Assembly (NCBI GenBank): GCA_024128875.1
Contig: JAMYFF010000010.1
Coordinates: forward strand, 1 to 64,000
Origin: Salinilacustrithrix flava
GTDB taxonomy: Bacteria; Actinomycetota; Acidimicrobiia; Acidimicrobiales; Salinilacustritrichaceae
Direction of reading: 5' to 3'
DNA: 64,000 bases
Each line of letters opens with the position of its first letter. Positions within the stretch are counted from its first letter, which is position 1. The translations under genes were made by a program, and so were the position numbers. Below, in pieces: positions 37,093-45,033 of the stretch. A model generated the notes under the pieces. It searched no databases. It saw nothing but the letters and a program-made list of their open reading frames with translations, and was not told the origin of the DNA.

Positions 37093-37280
37093 TCACTCGT
37101 CGATGTCGGTCCCGCTCGGCGGGAACACGGTCAGCTCGTCCAGCAGCTCGCCGGGATCGTCCGACCAGTCCATCGCCGCCAGCTGGGCCGGGCCAGCTCG
37201 GCCGGTTCGAGCGGGCGCACCAGATCGTCGATGCGCTGGCGGGCGGCGAGGTAGATCGTCGCGATCTCCGGGGTGGCCAT
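37093..37280 (-). pseudogene. Short frame-disrupted remnant
   Basis: ATG 37280 starts MATPEIATIYLAARQRIDDL and continues VRPLEPAELARP, resembling the N-terminus of the DinB/maleylpyruvate-isomerase-like helical family. After about 32 residues the plausible frame shifts: the other frame reads AQLAAMDWSDDPGELLDELT and ends FPPSGTDIDE at 37093. The family normally has about 200 residues, so this looks like a remnant with an internal deletion and frameshift near 37190. A real tiny gene cannot be excluded. Confidence 0.4.
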
Positions 37281-37340
37281 GGCCGCGCAGCATTGCACCG
37301 ATGTGGTGCTGGCTGCGGGCACATCGGGAAGAGAGGGCCC

Positions 37341-37514
37341 ATGACCAACCAGCTGACCGACGACCAGATCACCGCCTCCGGACCCACCGAGGACGACGAC
37401 AACCTCGATGCCCCCGGTGAGCACACCAAGGACACCGGCGACGAGCCCACCGAGGACGACGAGAACCTCGACGCACCCGGTGAGGACTCCAAGGACACCG
37501 GCGACGAGGCCTGA
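37341..37514 (+). CDS. Small acidic tandem-repeat protein
   Basis: A 57-residue, very acidic protein: a 15-residue leader (MTNQLTDDQITASG) then two 21-residue repeats, PTEDDDNLDAPGEHTKDTGD and PTEDDENLDAPGEDSKDTGD, each ending in E, then a final A. At DNA level the repeat is 63 bases with mostly third-position changes. GAAGAGAGG precedes ATG 37341. No membrane segment. It sits directly before a JmjC-like cupin oxygenase gene; a leader followed by repeated segments is the layout of multi-core modified peptides, so it could be the cupin's substrate (inference only). It may equally be a disordered stress protein. Confidence 0.65.
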   Translation: MTNQLTDDQITASGPTEDDDNLDAPGEHTKDTGDEPTEDDENLDAPGEDSKDTGDEA

Positions 37515-37574
37515 CCCATCCCCCCGCACGACGGGACGCCCACCGGTCGCCCTGCGCACCTCGCGCGGCGGCCG

Positions 37575-38681
37575 GTGCTGGCGCGCTGCGTGGGCGACGC
37601 AGAGCACTTCGCCCGACATCGTTGGGGGCGAGCGCCGCAGCTGCACGCCACCGGCGACGACTTCGCTGACGTCTTGACCCTCGCCGAGGTCGACCGGCTG
37701 CTCTCGAGCACGGCCCGCCGACCGGAGGTCCGCGTCATGCGCTCGGGAGCACCGGTCGATGCCGCCTCCTGGTGCACCACCGTCCGCCTCGGCGGACGGC
37801 AGGTGCCCGACGTGGTGGACCCCGTCGCCATCGGCCGTGCCCTGGACGACGGCGCGACCGTGGTGCTGCAGTCCTTGCACCGCACGGTCCCTGCGGTCGG
37901 GCGCTTCGCATCGGCGCTCGAGGCCGAGGTCTCCCACCCGGTGCAGGTCAACGCCTACCTGACCCCGCCGGGCGCGGCCGGGCTCGCCCCGCACGCCGAC
38001 GGCCACGACGTCATCGCCGTCCAGCTCCACGGCACGAAGGCCTGGAAGGTCGACGGCCTCGGCGATGTCGCCCTCCAGCCCGGCGATGCCCTGTACGTGC
38101 CCGCCGGCACCCGTCACGCCGCGGAGACCGCCGAGCGGTCCTCGTTGCACCTCACGATCGGCATCATCCGGATCACCTACCGCGCCGCCATCCAGCGCCA
38201 CCTCGCCGGCACGACCGACCTCGACGCGCCGCTCCCGATCGGGTACGCCGCCGACGCTGCCGACGTCGCCGAGCTGGCCGCCGGTCTGGCCGGCGCGATC
38301 GGGAGCGCCGCCACGGCGTTGTCCGATGCGGATCCGGCCGCGCTGGCCGACGTCGAGCACCGGCGCCGCCGGCCGCGCCTGCGCCACGAGGGCCACGTCG
38401 CGTCCGTGGTCGCGCTCGACGAGCTCGGGCCCGGGTCCTGCGTCCGACTGCGGACCGGTCCGCCGCCGACGTTGACCACCGACGACGATGGCCGTCTGCG
38501 CCTCGACGTGGGGGATCGGGTCCTGCACCTGCCCGCGGTCGCCCAGCCCGCGCTGGACGTCCTCCTCGAGGGCGGGGTGGTGGCGGTGGGCGACCTGCCG
38601 GACCTCGACGAGGCGAGCCGCCTGGTGCTCGCTCGCCGGCTGGTGCGCGAAGGGGTGCTCGTCCTCGATGCGAGCTGCTGA
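37575..38681 (+). CDS. JmjC-like cupin oxygenase (ribosomal oxygenase/YcfD family)
   Basis: A 368-residue protein of the Fe(II)/2-oxoglutarate JmjC hydroxylases that includes YcfD/RoxA and MINA53. The metal motif is PHADGHDVIAVQLHGTKAWK (HxD about residue 138), with the distal His in YVPAGTRHAAETAE (about 180). A C-terminal winged-helix-like region follows (DEASRLVLARRLVREGVLVL). Known members hydroxylate ribosomal proteins, and related cupins modify peptides. Start GTG 37575; the gap from the repeat protein is 60 bases, so co-transcription is likely. Confidence 0.85.
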   Translation: MLARCVGDAEHFARHRWGRAPQLHATGDDFADVLTLAEVDRLLSSTARRPEVRVMRSGAPVDAASWCTTVRLGGRQVPDVVDPVAIGRALDDGATVVLQSLHRTVPAVGRFASALEAEVSHPVQVNAYLTPPGAAGLAPHADGHDVIAVQLHGTKAWKVDGLGDVALQPGDALYVPAGTRHAAETAERSSLHLTIGIIRITYRAAIQRHLAGTTDLDAPLPIGYAADAADVAELAAGLAGAIGSAATALSDADPAALADVEHRRRRPRLRHEGHVASVVALDELGPGSCVRLRTGPPPTLTTDDDGRLRLDVGDRVLHLPAVAQPALDVLLEGGVVAVGDLPDLDEASRLVLARRLVREGVLVLDASC

Positions 38682-38704
38682 CCGAGGCGTGCCCGGACGC
38701 GACA

Positions 38705-38729
38705 CGGGCCAGGGACGTGCCCTGGCCCG
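38705..38729. terminator. Hairpin between the cupin gene and tRNA-Lys
   Basis: CGGGCCAGGG (38705-38714) pairs with CCCTGGCCCG (38720-38729) around a five-base loop. It lies 24 bases after the cupin stop and 10 bases beyond the 3' end of the minus-strand tRNA-Lys, so it may serve both. Confidence 0.72.
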
Positions 38730-38738
38730 GCGCTTCCG

Positions 38739-38812
38739 TACCCCCCCTGGGACTCGAACCCAGAACCTGCGGATTAAGAGTCCGACGCTCTAACCAGTTG
38801 AGCTAGAGGGGC
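38739..38812 (-). tRNA. tRNA-Lys (anticodon CTT)
   Basis: Acceptor GCCCCTC with GGGGGGT (two wobble pairs) and discriminator A; D arm GCTC...GAGC; anticodon arm CGGA-CTCTTAA-TCCG (CTT); T arm CTGGG-TTCGAGT-CCCAG. CCA not encoded. The unusually G-U-rich acceptor is notable. Confidence 0.93.
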
Positions 38813-38820
38813 AGGTGGAC

Positions 38821-38844
38821 CGCTCCCGGCCGGAGCCGGGGGCG
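38821..38844 (-). terminator. Hairpin downstream of tRNA-His
   Basis: CGCTCCCGGC (38821-38830) and GCCGGGGGCG (38835-38844) form a 10-bp stem with one wobble position and a CGGA loop, between tRNA-His and tRNA-Lys. Confidence 0.6.
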
Positions 38845-38875
38845 TATGTGAGCGGACGAATCTCTCGCCGCGTGG

Positions 38876-38951
38876 GGTGACCGAGGGGACTTGAACCCCC
38901 GACCTCCAGGGCCACAACCTGGCGCTCTAACCGAACTGAGCTACGGCCACC
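38876..38951 (-). tRNA. tRNA-His (anticodon GTG)
   Basis: The extra 5' G-1 is present (GGTGGCCG) opposite C73, the identity mark of tRNA-His. Anticodon arm CCAGG-TTGTGGC-CCTGG (GTG); T arm with GGTTCAAGTCC. CCA is encoded at 38875-38873. Confidence 0.96.
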
Positions 38952-39031
38952 AAGGAGCGGCGATCCTAGGCCGAAGCGACGTCGCCGACGAAACGAGGCC
39001 GGCCGCCATGGCCGGGTACCCTTCCGCCCCG

Positions 39032-39105
39032 GCCTCCGTAGCTCAACTGGAGAGAGCATCCGGTTTCTACCCGGACGGTTGCGGGTTCGACTCCTGCCGG
39101 GGGCA
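39032..39105 (+). tRNA. tRNA-Arg (anticodon TCT)
   Basis: Acceptor GCCTCCG with CGGGGGC plus A; anticodon arm TCCGG-TTTCTAC-CCGGA (TCT); T arm GCGGG-TTCGACT-CCTGC. CCA not encoded. It is the only plus-strand tRNA in this group of four. Confidence 0.95.
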
Positions 39106-39128
39106 CGCAGACACCCGCTGGCGTCGGG

Positions 39129-39680
39129 TCAGGTGGTCCGGCGGCGCAGCGCGAGGCCGGCCAGTCCGACGAGCACGGCCGTCCCGACCGCCGAGGTGCC
39201 GCCGGTGTTCGCCAGGCCGTCCTCCAGATCGCTGGGGAGCTCGCGGTCGCGGTCGCCGTCGCCGGCGAGGCCGCTGCCGCCGCTGGCGCTCCCGCCGCTG
39301 GAACCTTCGTCGCTGCCGCTCCCGCCGCTGATGGATCCGCTCGGCTGCGTGGTCGTCGTGGCGTTCGACGTCTCGGGGTCCGACGGCGCGTCGGTGGTCG
39401 GCGTCGAGGTGGAGGAGGAGTCGGCGTCGGCAGCGGTGGTCGAGGTCGTCGTCCCGTCGCCGGTCGCGGGCTCGGTCTCGGTCTCGGTCGTCGTCTCGGA
39501 GCCGGTCTCGGTCTCGGTGTCGCTCGCCGTCTCGGTCTCGGTCTCGGTGAGGGCGGGCTGGGCCGTCTCGGTGTCGCCATCGTCGCCGCCCAGGTCGCCC
39601 GGTTGCACGATGGCGACGACGAGGCCCACGGAGCCCAGCAGCAGGGCGGCCGCCAGCAGGAGCTTGGGGAGGGGCTTCAC
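39129..39680 (-). CDS. Secreted Thr/Glu/Ser-rich protein with LANTG wall-sorting signal
   Basis: A 183-residue protein: signal peptide or anchor (LLLAAALLLGSVGLVVAIV), a long low-complexity region rich in TETETE, TTT and SGGS (about residues 35-145), then the sorting signal LANTGGTSAVGTAVLVGL with a basic tail ending RRRTT. LAxTG is the recognition type of class E sortases in high-GC Gram-positives, so it should be covalently attached to peptidoglycan. No sortase is in the window. The low-complexity region has no folded domain and may be a glycosylated stalk. Confidence 0.8.
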   Translation of the reverse strand: MKPLPKLLLAAALLLGSVGLVVAIVQPGDLGGDDGDTETAQPALTETETETASDTETETGSETTTETETEPATGDGTTTSTTAADADSSSTSTPTTDAPSDPETSNATTTTQPSGSISGGSGSDEGSSGGSASGGSGLAGDGDRDRELPSDLEDGLANTGGTSAVGTAVLVGLAGLALRRRTT

Positions 39681-39759
39681 GTCAGGGGTGGTCCTTCGGG
39701 GACGAGGTTCTCGGCGCCGGCGTGCTGCGGAGGGGTGGGTCCACCGGCGGGCGGATTGG

Positions 39760-39830
39760 AGCGGGTGACGGGAATCGAACCCGCATGACCAGCTTGGAAG
39801 GCTGGGGCTCTGCCATTGAGCTACACCCGC
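39760..39830 (-). tRNA. tRNA-Gly (anticodon TCC)
   Basis: Acceptor GCGGGTG with CACCCGC and discriminator T; anticodon arm CCAGC-CTTCCAA-GCTGG (TCC); T arm GCGGG-TTCGATT-CCCGT. CCA is encoded at 39759-39757. Confidence 0.96.
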
Positions 39831-39845
39831 AGACGGGTGACGACG

Positions 39846-41294
39846 CTAGCCGCGCGCCGGTCCGGTTCCGGAGTCCCGGGTCACCCCGGGGATCCCCGAC
39901 AACCGGGGCAGCAGGGCCCGGGCCGAGCGGCACCGGCATGCCCCGCGCCACACGCCGGCGCAGTACGCGGCCTGGTCCAGGGCGTGCAAGAGCGTCCACC
40001 GCACCGGGTCGATGCCCGGGTCCGGACCGGCGGCCCGGCGGTCGAGCAGGGCAGGGACGACGGCGGCGGCCAGCGTGGCCCGCCGCATCCGGTGGCTGCG
40101 CAGCGAGCCGACCACGGCGAACGGCAACCACGCCCGCCAGACCGAGCGACCGAGCCAGGCCCCGGCCTGCAGCGTGCCGCCGCCGGCGAGGCGGAGGGAG
40201 GTGCGGACGGGGCGGTCGAGCCGGCCACGAAGCTTCGGTGCGAGCGCCAGCGACGAACCGATCGCGACCCCGGTGCCGGCGAGGGCCCCCGTGCGTCCGC
40301 CCAGCGCCGCCAGGACCCATGCGGCCAGGCTCCAGGCGTTCAGCTCGACCGGGGCGACCGATCCCGGGTGGCGCTGGTCGAGGGGGGCGGCCGCCGATCC
40401 GTACGCCCCCCGCTGGCGGACCAGGGCTCCCCAGTCGGCGCGGGGGCGGTGCTCGACCTCGGCGGCGGGCTCGTAGCGCACGGTCCAGCCCGACTCGACC
40501 GCCCGCCACACCAGGTCGACGTCCTCGCCGACCCGCATGCCGGGCTCGAATCCGTCCAGCTGCTCGAGCAGCTCGCGCCGGCAGACGACCGTCGCGGTCG
40601 GCACGTACGAGACGCGGCCGCGCGGGACGACCCGTGCTTCCCGGTCGCCGAGGTCGAGCGGGGAGCGGTGTCGCTCGTAGCGCTCCAGCAGCGAGGGTCC
40701 GGGCCGGCTGCGGACCCGGGGCGCGACGATGCCCACTGCGGGGTCGGCGAGGTGGGCCAGGAGGGGATCGAGCCAGCCGGGGCCCGGGACGACGTCGGCG
40801 TCGACGAAGGCCACGACCTCGCCGGACGACGCCCGCCAGCCGGTGTCGCGGGCCGCACCGGGCCCGAGGGAGCGGTCGTGGCGCAGCACGGTCGCTCGTC
40901 CGGCGACCGCGCCGGGCACGGCGGTCGGGTCGGCGGTGCCGTCGTCGACCACCACGACCTCGGTGCCCGCCGGAACCTGCAGCTCGTCGAGCAGCGCACC
41001 CAGCTCGACCGCGTGGTCGCGGACCGGCACGACCACCGAGACCGTGACCTCGGGGGTGCGTCCGGGGCGGGGGTGCACCATGCCGGCATCCAGGAGGCGC
41101 CGTGCCACCTGGGCGTCAGGACCGGTCGTCGGCACCGGGCCGCCGGCCAGGACCCGGTCCACGGCGTCGGCACCGGCCTCGCTGAAGCGCAGGAGCCGCA
41201 TCGGCGCACCGCCGAGGAGGGATCGGCCATCGGCGCTGCGACGGGTCTCGGCGTCCAGGGCGAGCGCGATATGTTCGGGGAACCCCTCGGCCAC
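39846..41294 (-). CDS. mftF: Mycofactocin glycosyltransferase MftF
   Basis: A 482-residue family-2 glycosyltransferase that adds beta-1,4-linked glucose units to mycofactocin. The GT-A core runs VTVSVVVPVRDHAVELGALL, VVVVDDGTADPTAV, AARDTGWRASSGEVVAFVDA with the DxD-type FVDADV, and the acceptor-side MRVGEDVDLVWRAVESGW. The C-terminal part has hydrophobic helices typical of MftF. Start GTG 41294 (VAEGFPEHIALAL) is preceded by GAGGAGG; the open frame further upstream overlaps mftA and was rejected. It diverges from mftA across 64 bases, unlike the usual collinear order. Confidence 0.9.
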   Translation of the reverse strand: MAEGFPEHIALALDAETRRSADGRSLLGGAPMRLLRFSEAGADAVDRVLAGGPVPTTGPDAQVARRLLDAGMVHPRPGRTPEVTVSVVVPVRDHAVELGALLDELQVPAGTEVVVVDDGTADPTAVPGAVAGRATVLRHDRSLGPGAARDTGWRASSGEVVAFVDADVVPGPGWLDPLLAHLADPAVGIVAPRVRSRPGPSLLERYERHRSPLDLGDREARVVPRGRVSYVPTATVVCRRELLEQLDGFEPGMRVGEDVDLVWRAVESGWTVRYEPAAEVEHRPRADWGALVRQRGAYGSAAAPLDQRHPGSVAPVELNAWSLAAWVLAALGGRTGALAGTGVAIGSSLALAPKLRGRLDRPVRTSLRLAGGGTLQAGAWLGRSVWRAWLPFAVVGSLRSHRMRRATLAAAVVPALLDRRAAGPDPGIDPVRWTLLHALDQAAYCAGVWRGACRCRSARALLPRLSGIPGVTRDSGTGPARG

Positions 41295-41358
41295 GGTCCT
41301 CCTCGAGCGACGGAGTGGCGAGGCTAGCCCTGCCCGCACGTTCCCCCAGAGGTGTCCG

Positions 41359-41490
41359 ATGACCGTCACCGAGCCCACCACCGAAGTCTCCACCGAGGTC
41401 GAGGACCAGGAGCAGGCCACCGAGGAGCTCGTCACCGACGACGTCCTGGTCGAGGAGATCTCCATCGACGGGATGTGCGGCGTCTACTAG
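41359..41490 (+). CDS. mftA: Mycofactocin precursor peptide MftA
   Basis: A 43-residue RiPP precursor. The acidic Thr/Glu-rich leader ends in EEISIDGMCGVY. The C-terminal IDGMCGVY is the hallmark of MftA, and the last Val-Tyr pair is the core that becomes the redox cofactor after MftC decarboxylates and cyclises it. AGAGGTG precedes ATG 41359. It is slightly longer than common MftA peptides. mftB starts 18 bases downstream. Confidence 0.97.
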   Translation: MTVTEPTTEVSTEVEDQEQATEELVTDDVLVEEISIDGMCGVY

Positions 41491-41508
41491 GCGCCCGCCC
41501 TCGACGCG

Positions 41509-41793
41509 ATGGCGTTCGATCCCGCTGACCGCTACCGGCTCAGCCCCCGCGTGGGTCTGCGCCCCGAGCCCTTCGGCGCCCTCGCCTACCACTACGACAC
41601 CCGTCGGCTGGTCTTCCTGAAGTCCAACGACCTCGTCGATCTGGTGCGCTCCCTCGAGTCCCACGCCAGCGCCGCTGACGCCATCGACGCCCTCGTCGAC
41701 CCGACCACCGGCCGCCGATCCGCCTACGTGACCGCCCTCGCCTCGCTCTGCGAGTCCGGTGTGGTCGAACCCCTGCTGGAGCCCGCAGCATGA
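41509..41793 (+). CDS. mftB: Mycofactocin peptide chaperone MftB
   Basis: A 94-residue PqqD-like RiPP recognition element that binds the MftA leader and presents it to MftC. The N-terminal RLSPRVGLRPEPFGALAYHY matches the MftB strand region, and a helix bundle (LVRSLESHASAADAIDAL) follows. It sits between mftA and mftC, overlapping mftC by four bases (ATGA at 41790). Confidence 0.95.
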   Translation: MAFDPADRYRLSPRVGLRPEPFGALAYHYDTRRLVFLKSNDLVDLVRSLESHASAADAIDALVDPTTGRRSAYVTALASLCESGVVEPLLEPAA

Positions 41794-42944
41794 GCACCAT
41801 CCCGAAGACCCCGCCGCTGGTCGAGCAGCTCAAGGGCGGACTCGACGCGCCCATCTGCCTCACCTGGGAGCTCACCTACGCCTGCAACCTGGCCTGCGTC
41901 CACTGCCTGTCGAGCTCCGGTCGCCGGGATCCCCAGGAGCTCAGCACGGCGGAGGCCAAGGACCTCATCGACCAGCTGGCCGCGCTGCAGGTCTTCTACG
42001 TCAACATCGGCGGCGGCGAGCCGATGCTGCGCAAGGACTTCTTCGAGATCGTCGAGCACTCCGTCAGCAACGGCGTCGGCGTGAAGTTCTCCACCAACGG
42101 CACCTACCTCGACCGGGCCGCCGCCGAGCGCCTCGTCGAGCTGCCCTACCTCGACGTCCAGATCAGCCTCGACGGCATGACCCCCGAGGTGAACGACGCC
42201 GTCCGCGGCGAGGGCTCCCACGCCAAGGCGATCGAGGCGATGGGCCACCTGCGCGACGTGGGCTTCGAGGACTTCAAGATCTCCATCGTCTGCACCCGCC
42301 ACAACGTCGACCAGCTCGACGAGTTCAAGGCGCTCGCCGACGACCACGGCGCCCAGCTGCGCATCACACGCCTGCGCCCCTCGGGCCGCGGCGTGGACAG
42401 CTACCACGACCTGCGCCTCACCAACGCCCAGCAGCGCCAGGTCTTCCACTGGATCCTCGACCACCCCGACGTGCTCACCGGTGACTCGTTCTTCCACCTG
42501 AACGCGCTGACCACCGAGACCGGGGGGCCGAACCTGCCCGGCCTGAACATGTGCGGCGCCGGCCGGGTCGTGTGCCTCATCGACCCCATCGGCGACGTCT
42601 ACGCCTGCCCGTTCGTCATCCACGACGAGTTCCTGGCCGGCAACGTCCGCGACGGCGGCGGCTTCGCCCACGTCTGGCAGGAGTCGTCGCTGTTCACCGA
42701 GCTGCGCGAGCCCACCAGCGCCGGCGCCTGCGCCTCCTGCGGGTCCTACGACGCGTGCCAGGGCGGCTGCATGGCCACCAAGTTCTTCACCGGCCTGCCG
42801 CTCGACGGCCCGGACCCGGACTGCATCCACGGCCACGCCGACGAGGCCCTGGCCGGCATCGCGGCCGGTTCGGCCCCACGTCCCTCGCAGGACCACAGCC
42901 GGCCGGGCGCCGCCGTGCCCGTCGCCCTCACCCGCAAGTCGTAG
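41790..42944 (+). CDS. mftC: Mycofactocin radical SAM maturase MftC
   Basis: A 384-residue radical SAM/SPASM enzyme. The SAM cluster motif CNLACVHC is near residue 31. The SPASM region has cysteines at MCGAGRVVC, VYACPFV and CASCGSYDACQGGC (about residues 250-330). It carries out oxidative decarboxylation of the C-terminal Tyr of MftA and then the Val-Tyr carbon-carbon cyclisation. It is the last plus-strand gene of the mftABC operon; a palindromic hairpin follows 5 bases after the stop. Confidence 0.96.
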   Translation: MSTIPKTPPLVEQLKGGLDAPICLTWELTYACNLACVHCLSSSGRRDPQELSTAEAKDLIDQLAALQVFYVNIGGGEPMLRKDFFEIVEHSVSNGVGVKFSTNGTYLDRAAAERLVELPYLDVQISLDGMTPEVNDAVRGEGSHAKAIEAMGHLRDVGFEDFKISIVCTRHNVDQLDEFKALADDHGAQLRITRLRPSGRGVDSYHDLRLTNAQQRQVFHWILDHPDVLTGDSFFHLNALTTETGGPNLPGLNMCGAGRVVCLIDPIGDVYACPFVIHDEFLAGNVRDGGGFAHVWQESSLFTELREPTSAGACASCGSYDACQGGCMATKFFTGLPLDGPDPDCIHGHADEALAGIAAGSAPRPSQDHSRPGAAVPVALTRKS

Positions 42945-42948
42945 CGAA

Positions 42949-42993
42949 CTGGCAGCGGTGACGGAACGCCATGCGTTCCGTGGTCGCTGCCAG
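42949..42993. repeat. Palindromic repeat, copy 1 (between convergent mftC and mftD)
   Basis: ctggcagcggtgacggaacg (42949-42968) and cgttccgtggtcgctgccag (42974-42993) pair over 17 of 20 positions, with a three-base internal mismatch and a five-base loop. The arms are nearly identical to those at 54726-54782. Here it also can act as a shared terminator for mftC and mftD. Confidence 0.85.
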
Positions 42994-42998
42994 ATCCC

Positions 42999-44195
42999 CT
43001 ACTGGCGCTCCGCTTGGCGGACCGAGTGGGAGAAGTCGTCCGGCACGACGATGTCGAGCGGGCCGAGGTCGGCGAGCGTGCGCTTGCCGAGGCCGAGCAT
43101 GGCCGAGTCGACGCCGTTGCGCAGCACGTCGAGCACGTTCTCCACGCCGGGCTGGCCGCCGACGGCGAGGGCCCACAGCGACGCTCGGCCGATCATCACG
43201 GCCTTGGCGCCGAGGGCGACGGCCTTGACCACGTCGCTGCCCCGGCGGATGCCGCCGTCCATCAGGACCTCGATCTGGTCGCCGACCGCGTCGGCGATGA
43301 GGGGCAGGGCCCGGATCGGGGCCGGGGTGGTGTCGAGGTTGTTGCCGCCGTGGTTGGAGACGCTGATCGCGGTGTAGCCGGCGTCGACCGCACGGCGAGC
43401 GTCGTCGACGCGCATGATGCCCTTGAGCATGAAGGGGCCGTCCCACTGCTCGCGTAGCCAGCGCAGGTCGTCCCAGCTGGGCGGGGGGGTGCCCATCCAC
43501 TGGCCGTAGGCCTCGAAGAACCCGGGGGGTGACTCGCCCTCGGGGACCATGTTCGGCACGTGCAGGTCCGGCAGCGACCGGTTCTCGAGGGTGTACATCC
43601 CGTAGCGCCAGGCGTAGCGGGGGCTCGTGAGCAGCTCGGGGGAGTGCTTGATCGAGGTCTTGAGGTCGAGGGCCTCGGGGATGTCGGGGCTGCCCCAGTC
43701 GCGGCCGTGGGAGAAGGACCAGTCGAGGGTGACGATGAGGCCGGCGACCCCGGCGCGCTTGGCCCGGTCCATGCGGGCGGTCATCTGCTCGCGCGTGCCG
43801 CACCAGTAGATCTGGAAGAAGGTCTGGGGGTTCTCGGCCATGACCGTCTCGACCGGCGTGGAGCCGAAGTTCGACAGGCCGATGGCCGTGCCCCGGTTCG
43901 CCGAGGCGCGTGCGATGCCGATCTCGGCGTCGGGGTGCACCATCTGGACGCCGGTGGGGGAGATGAGGACCGGCATCGAGAGGCTCTGGCCCATCACCTG
44001 CGTGGACTGGTCCCGTTCGGCCGGCTTGTCGGCGACGGTCGGCACGAAGCCGAGCTCGGAGAAGGCCTTGGTGTTGTCGACCAGCGTGTGGCCTGCCTCG
44101 GATCCGGCCTTGAGGGCGCCGAACACCGAGCGGGGGAGGATCTTCTCGGCGCGCTGCCGGGCGATCTCGACGCTCTCGAACCACTTGTGTGCCAT
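42999..44195 (-). CDS. mftD: Mycofactocin-system FMN dehydrogenase MftD
   Basis: A 398-residue member of the FMN-dependent alpha-hydroxy-acid dehydrogenase family. FMN and active-site motifs: ISPTGVQMVHPDAEIGIARA, the catalytic AISVSNHGGNNLDTTPAP (His about 285) and the phosphate site LMDGGIRRGSDVVKA with AVMIGR. In the pathway it oxidatively deaminates AHDP to pre-mycofactocin. It is on the strand opposite to mftABC and convergent with mftC. It diverges from mftE with 37 bases between start codons. Confidence 0.95.
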   Translation of the reverse strand: MAHKWFESVEIARQRAEKILPRSVFGALKAGSEAGHTLVDNTKAFSELGFVPTVADKPAERDQSTQVMGQSLSMPVLISPTGVQMVHPDAEIGIARASANRGTAIGLSNFGSTPVETVMAENPQTFFQIYWCGTREQMTARMDRAKRAGVAGLIVTLDWSFSHGRDWGSPDIPEALDLKTSIKHSPELLTSPRYAWRYGMYTLENRSLPDLHVPNMVPEGESPPGFFEAYGQWMGTPPPSWDDLRWLREQWDGPFMLKGIMRVDDARRAVDAGYTAISVSNHGGNNLDTTPAPIRALPLIADAVGDQIEVLMDGGIRRGSDVVKAVALGAKAVMIGRASLWALAVGGQPGVENVLDVLRNGVDSAMLGLGKRTLADLGPLDIVVPDDFSHSVRQAERQ

Positions 44196-44232
44196 CTGTC
44201 CACCTCGTGCCGGTCGGAGCGATCATGTTGGC

Positions 44233-44937
44233 ATGACCACCCCGCACCCAGAGAAGCGGCACCTCGCCTCGCGGACCGCTGGGGAGGTCGCTGCGGCGGC
44301 GCCGCTGGTCCTGCTCGTCCCGGTGGGCAGCTGCGAGCAGCACGGACCCCACCTGCCCCTCGACACCGACACGCGGGTCGCCGTCGCCGTGGCGGAGCGG
44401 GTCGCCGCACGACGAGCCGAGGTCGTCGTCGCGCCGGCGGTGGCCTACGGCTCCTCCGGCGAGCACCAGGGCTTCGCCGGCACGCTCTCGATCGGCACCG
44501 CCGCGCTGCGGACGGTGCTGATCGAGCTCGGGCGCTCCGCCTTCCCGGCCGCCGGAGCGGGGGCGTTCGCCTCGTTGGTCTTCGTCAACGGCCACGGTGG
44601 CAACCACGAGGCGCTCGGCGAGGCCGTCGACGTGCTGGTCGGGGAGGGGCGGCCGGTGACGGCTTGGTGGCCGTCGATCCCCGGCGGCGACGCCCACGCC
44701 GGGCGCACCGAGACGTCGCTGCTGCTGGCCATCGCCGGCGACGTCGTCGGTCCCGATCGGCCCGTCGGCGAGACCCGGCCGCTCGGGGAGCTGCTGGGGT
44801 CGCTGCGGTCCGGCGGCGTCGCAGCCGTGGCCCCGAACGGCGTCCTCGGCGACGCGACCGGGGCCTCGCCGGAGGAGGGGGAGGCGTTGCTGGCGGCCCT
44901 GGTCGACGACCTGGCGGCCCGGCTCCCGGTTTCTTGA
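44233..44937 (+). CDS. mftE: Mycofactocin peptidase MftE (creatininase family)
   Basis: A 234-residue metal-dependent peptidase that cuts the modified Val-Tyr core from MftA. Creatininase-fold metal ligands are visible in CEQHGPHLPLDTD (about residues 34-46), FVNGHGGNHEAL (about 117) and DAHAGRTETSLLL. Start ATG 44233. The downstream alcohol dehydrogenase follows after 96 bases on the same strand. Confidence 0.94.
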   Translation: MTTPHPEKRHLASRTAGEVAAAAPLVLLVPVGSCEQHGPHLPLDTDTRVAVAVAERVAARRAEVVVAPAVAYGSSGEHQGFAGTLSIGTAALRTVLIELGRSAFPAAGAGAFASLVFVNGHGGNHEALGEAVDVLVGEGRPVTAWWPSIPGGDAHAGRTETSLLLAIAGDVVGPDRPVGETRPLGELLGSLRSGGVAAVAPNGVLGDATGASPEEGEALLAALVDDLAARLPVS

Positions 44938-45033
44938 CCGAGCAGTCAGGTTTGGCATGACAACGGCGCGGCGCAGGCCTAGGTTGGCGATCGCTCATCC
45001 GAAATCGCACCACGAACCCGGGGGAACCCAACC

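Noticed and set aside
39250..39580. Short periodic sequence as a CRISPR array
   Set aside because: The periodicity is codon-level low complexity (Thr/Glu and Ser/Gly runs) inside the LANTG protein; there are no unique spacers. No CRISPR array was seen anywhere in the window.
38739..39830. tRNA cluster as an island attachment site
   Set aside because: No integrase, relaxase or repeated tRNA end is seen around Lys, His, Arg or Gly tRNAs, and neighbouring genes look native.
41295..41465. MftF extended N-terminally to 41465
   Set aside because: The extension is antisense to the whole mftA gene and has biased Ser/Thr-rich composition; GTG 41294 has a good ribosome site and gives the normal MftF length.
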